A DNA stretch of 32,030 nt from an uncultured Clostridia bacterium (GTDB taxonomy: Bacteria; Bacillota; Clostridia; TANB77; CAG-508), in assembly GCA_934149275.1 (NCBI GenBank), contig CAKPEG010000017.1:1-32030 (forward strand), given 5' to 3'. Shown one piece after another: positions 32,005-32,030 of the stretch. The first letter of the stretch is position 1. The number at the start of each line of letters is the position of its first letter. The notes under the pieces were generated by a model. The model saw only the letters and a list, made by a program, of their open reading frames with translations. It was not told where the DNA came from and did not search any database. A program made the position numbers and the translations under genes.

Positions 32005-32030
32005 TTATAACATTGCCAGCGCCAAACGAC

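Larger units (their letters stand above)
31709..32030. other. Intergenic region at the right edge
   Basis: From left to right it holds the leader of the small membrane protein gene, palindromic element B (31820-31937) and two hairpins (31962-32004). No coding region reaches the edge that I can support. Confidence 0.6.

Overview
The window is about 32 kb of AT-rich DNA (roughly 30% GC by eye). It is densely packed with bacterial housekeeping genes in standard code, with strong AGGAGG-type ribosome binding sites and TTGACA/TATAAT-type promoters. Gene content and order (rpsO-pnp, tig-clpP-clpX, rpsB-tsf, murB next to yvcK, a DHH-family Mn pyrophosphatase, a spore photoproduct lyase homologue, a GITMM-type prepilin) point to a low-GC Bacillota, most likely an uncultured Clostridia-like lineage. 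I cannot place it to genus. Nearly everything is on the minus strand; only the DnaJ-domain protein, ppaC and asnB are on the plus strand.

Layout, left to right. 1-1856 (minus): prepilin-like protein, murB and a membrane-anchored YvcK cut by the window edge form one operon behind a good promoter. 2174-6223 (minus): rpsO with a structured leader and its own terminator, then pnp behind a 211-bp palindromic leader, then a membrane glycosyltransferase. 6334-7134 (plus): a J-domain membrane protein. 7379-11053 (minus): tig, clpP and clpX, the folding and proteolysis cluster. 11060-13965 (minus): rpsB-tsf with a structured leader, then a DUF2238-like membrane protein. 14181-17022 (minus): M50 protease, tsaD, metallophosphoesterase and a small unknown protein. 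17247-22055 (minus): an LRR/papain-like membrane protease, a zinc-ribbon membrane protein with a Trp-Asp-Ser repeat tail, and an SPL-type radical-SAM protein. 22127-24976 (minus): lysS and a U32-family protein. 25168-26091 (plus): ppaC. 26226-29071 (minus): a TrmR-like O-methyltransferase and typA. 29465-31309 (plus): asnB. 31523-32030: a tiny membrane protein between palindromic elements, with paired hairpins at the window edge.

Functional links: translation and its quality control dominate (S15, S2, EF-Ts, LysRS, TypA, TsaD t6A synthesis, and a plausible U34 hydroxylase/methyltransferase pair, U32 plus TrmR). RNA decay (PNPase) and protein folding and turnover (trigger factor, ClpXP, M50) come next. 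No phage, plasmid, CRISPR array or complete transposon was found.

The less ordinary features are: an SPL homologue in which the hydrogen-donor cysteine position looks like serine and whose start signals lie inside a terminator-like hairpin; a YvcK with altered residues in its ligand-binding loop; a very long hairpin leader on pnp; the LRR/papain protease operon; and at least two families of palindromic intergenic repeats.
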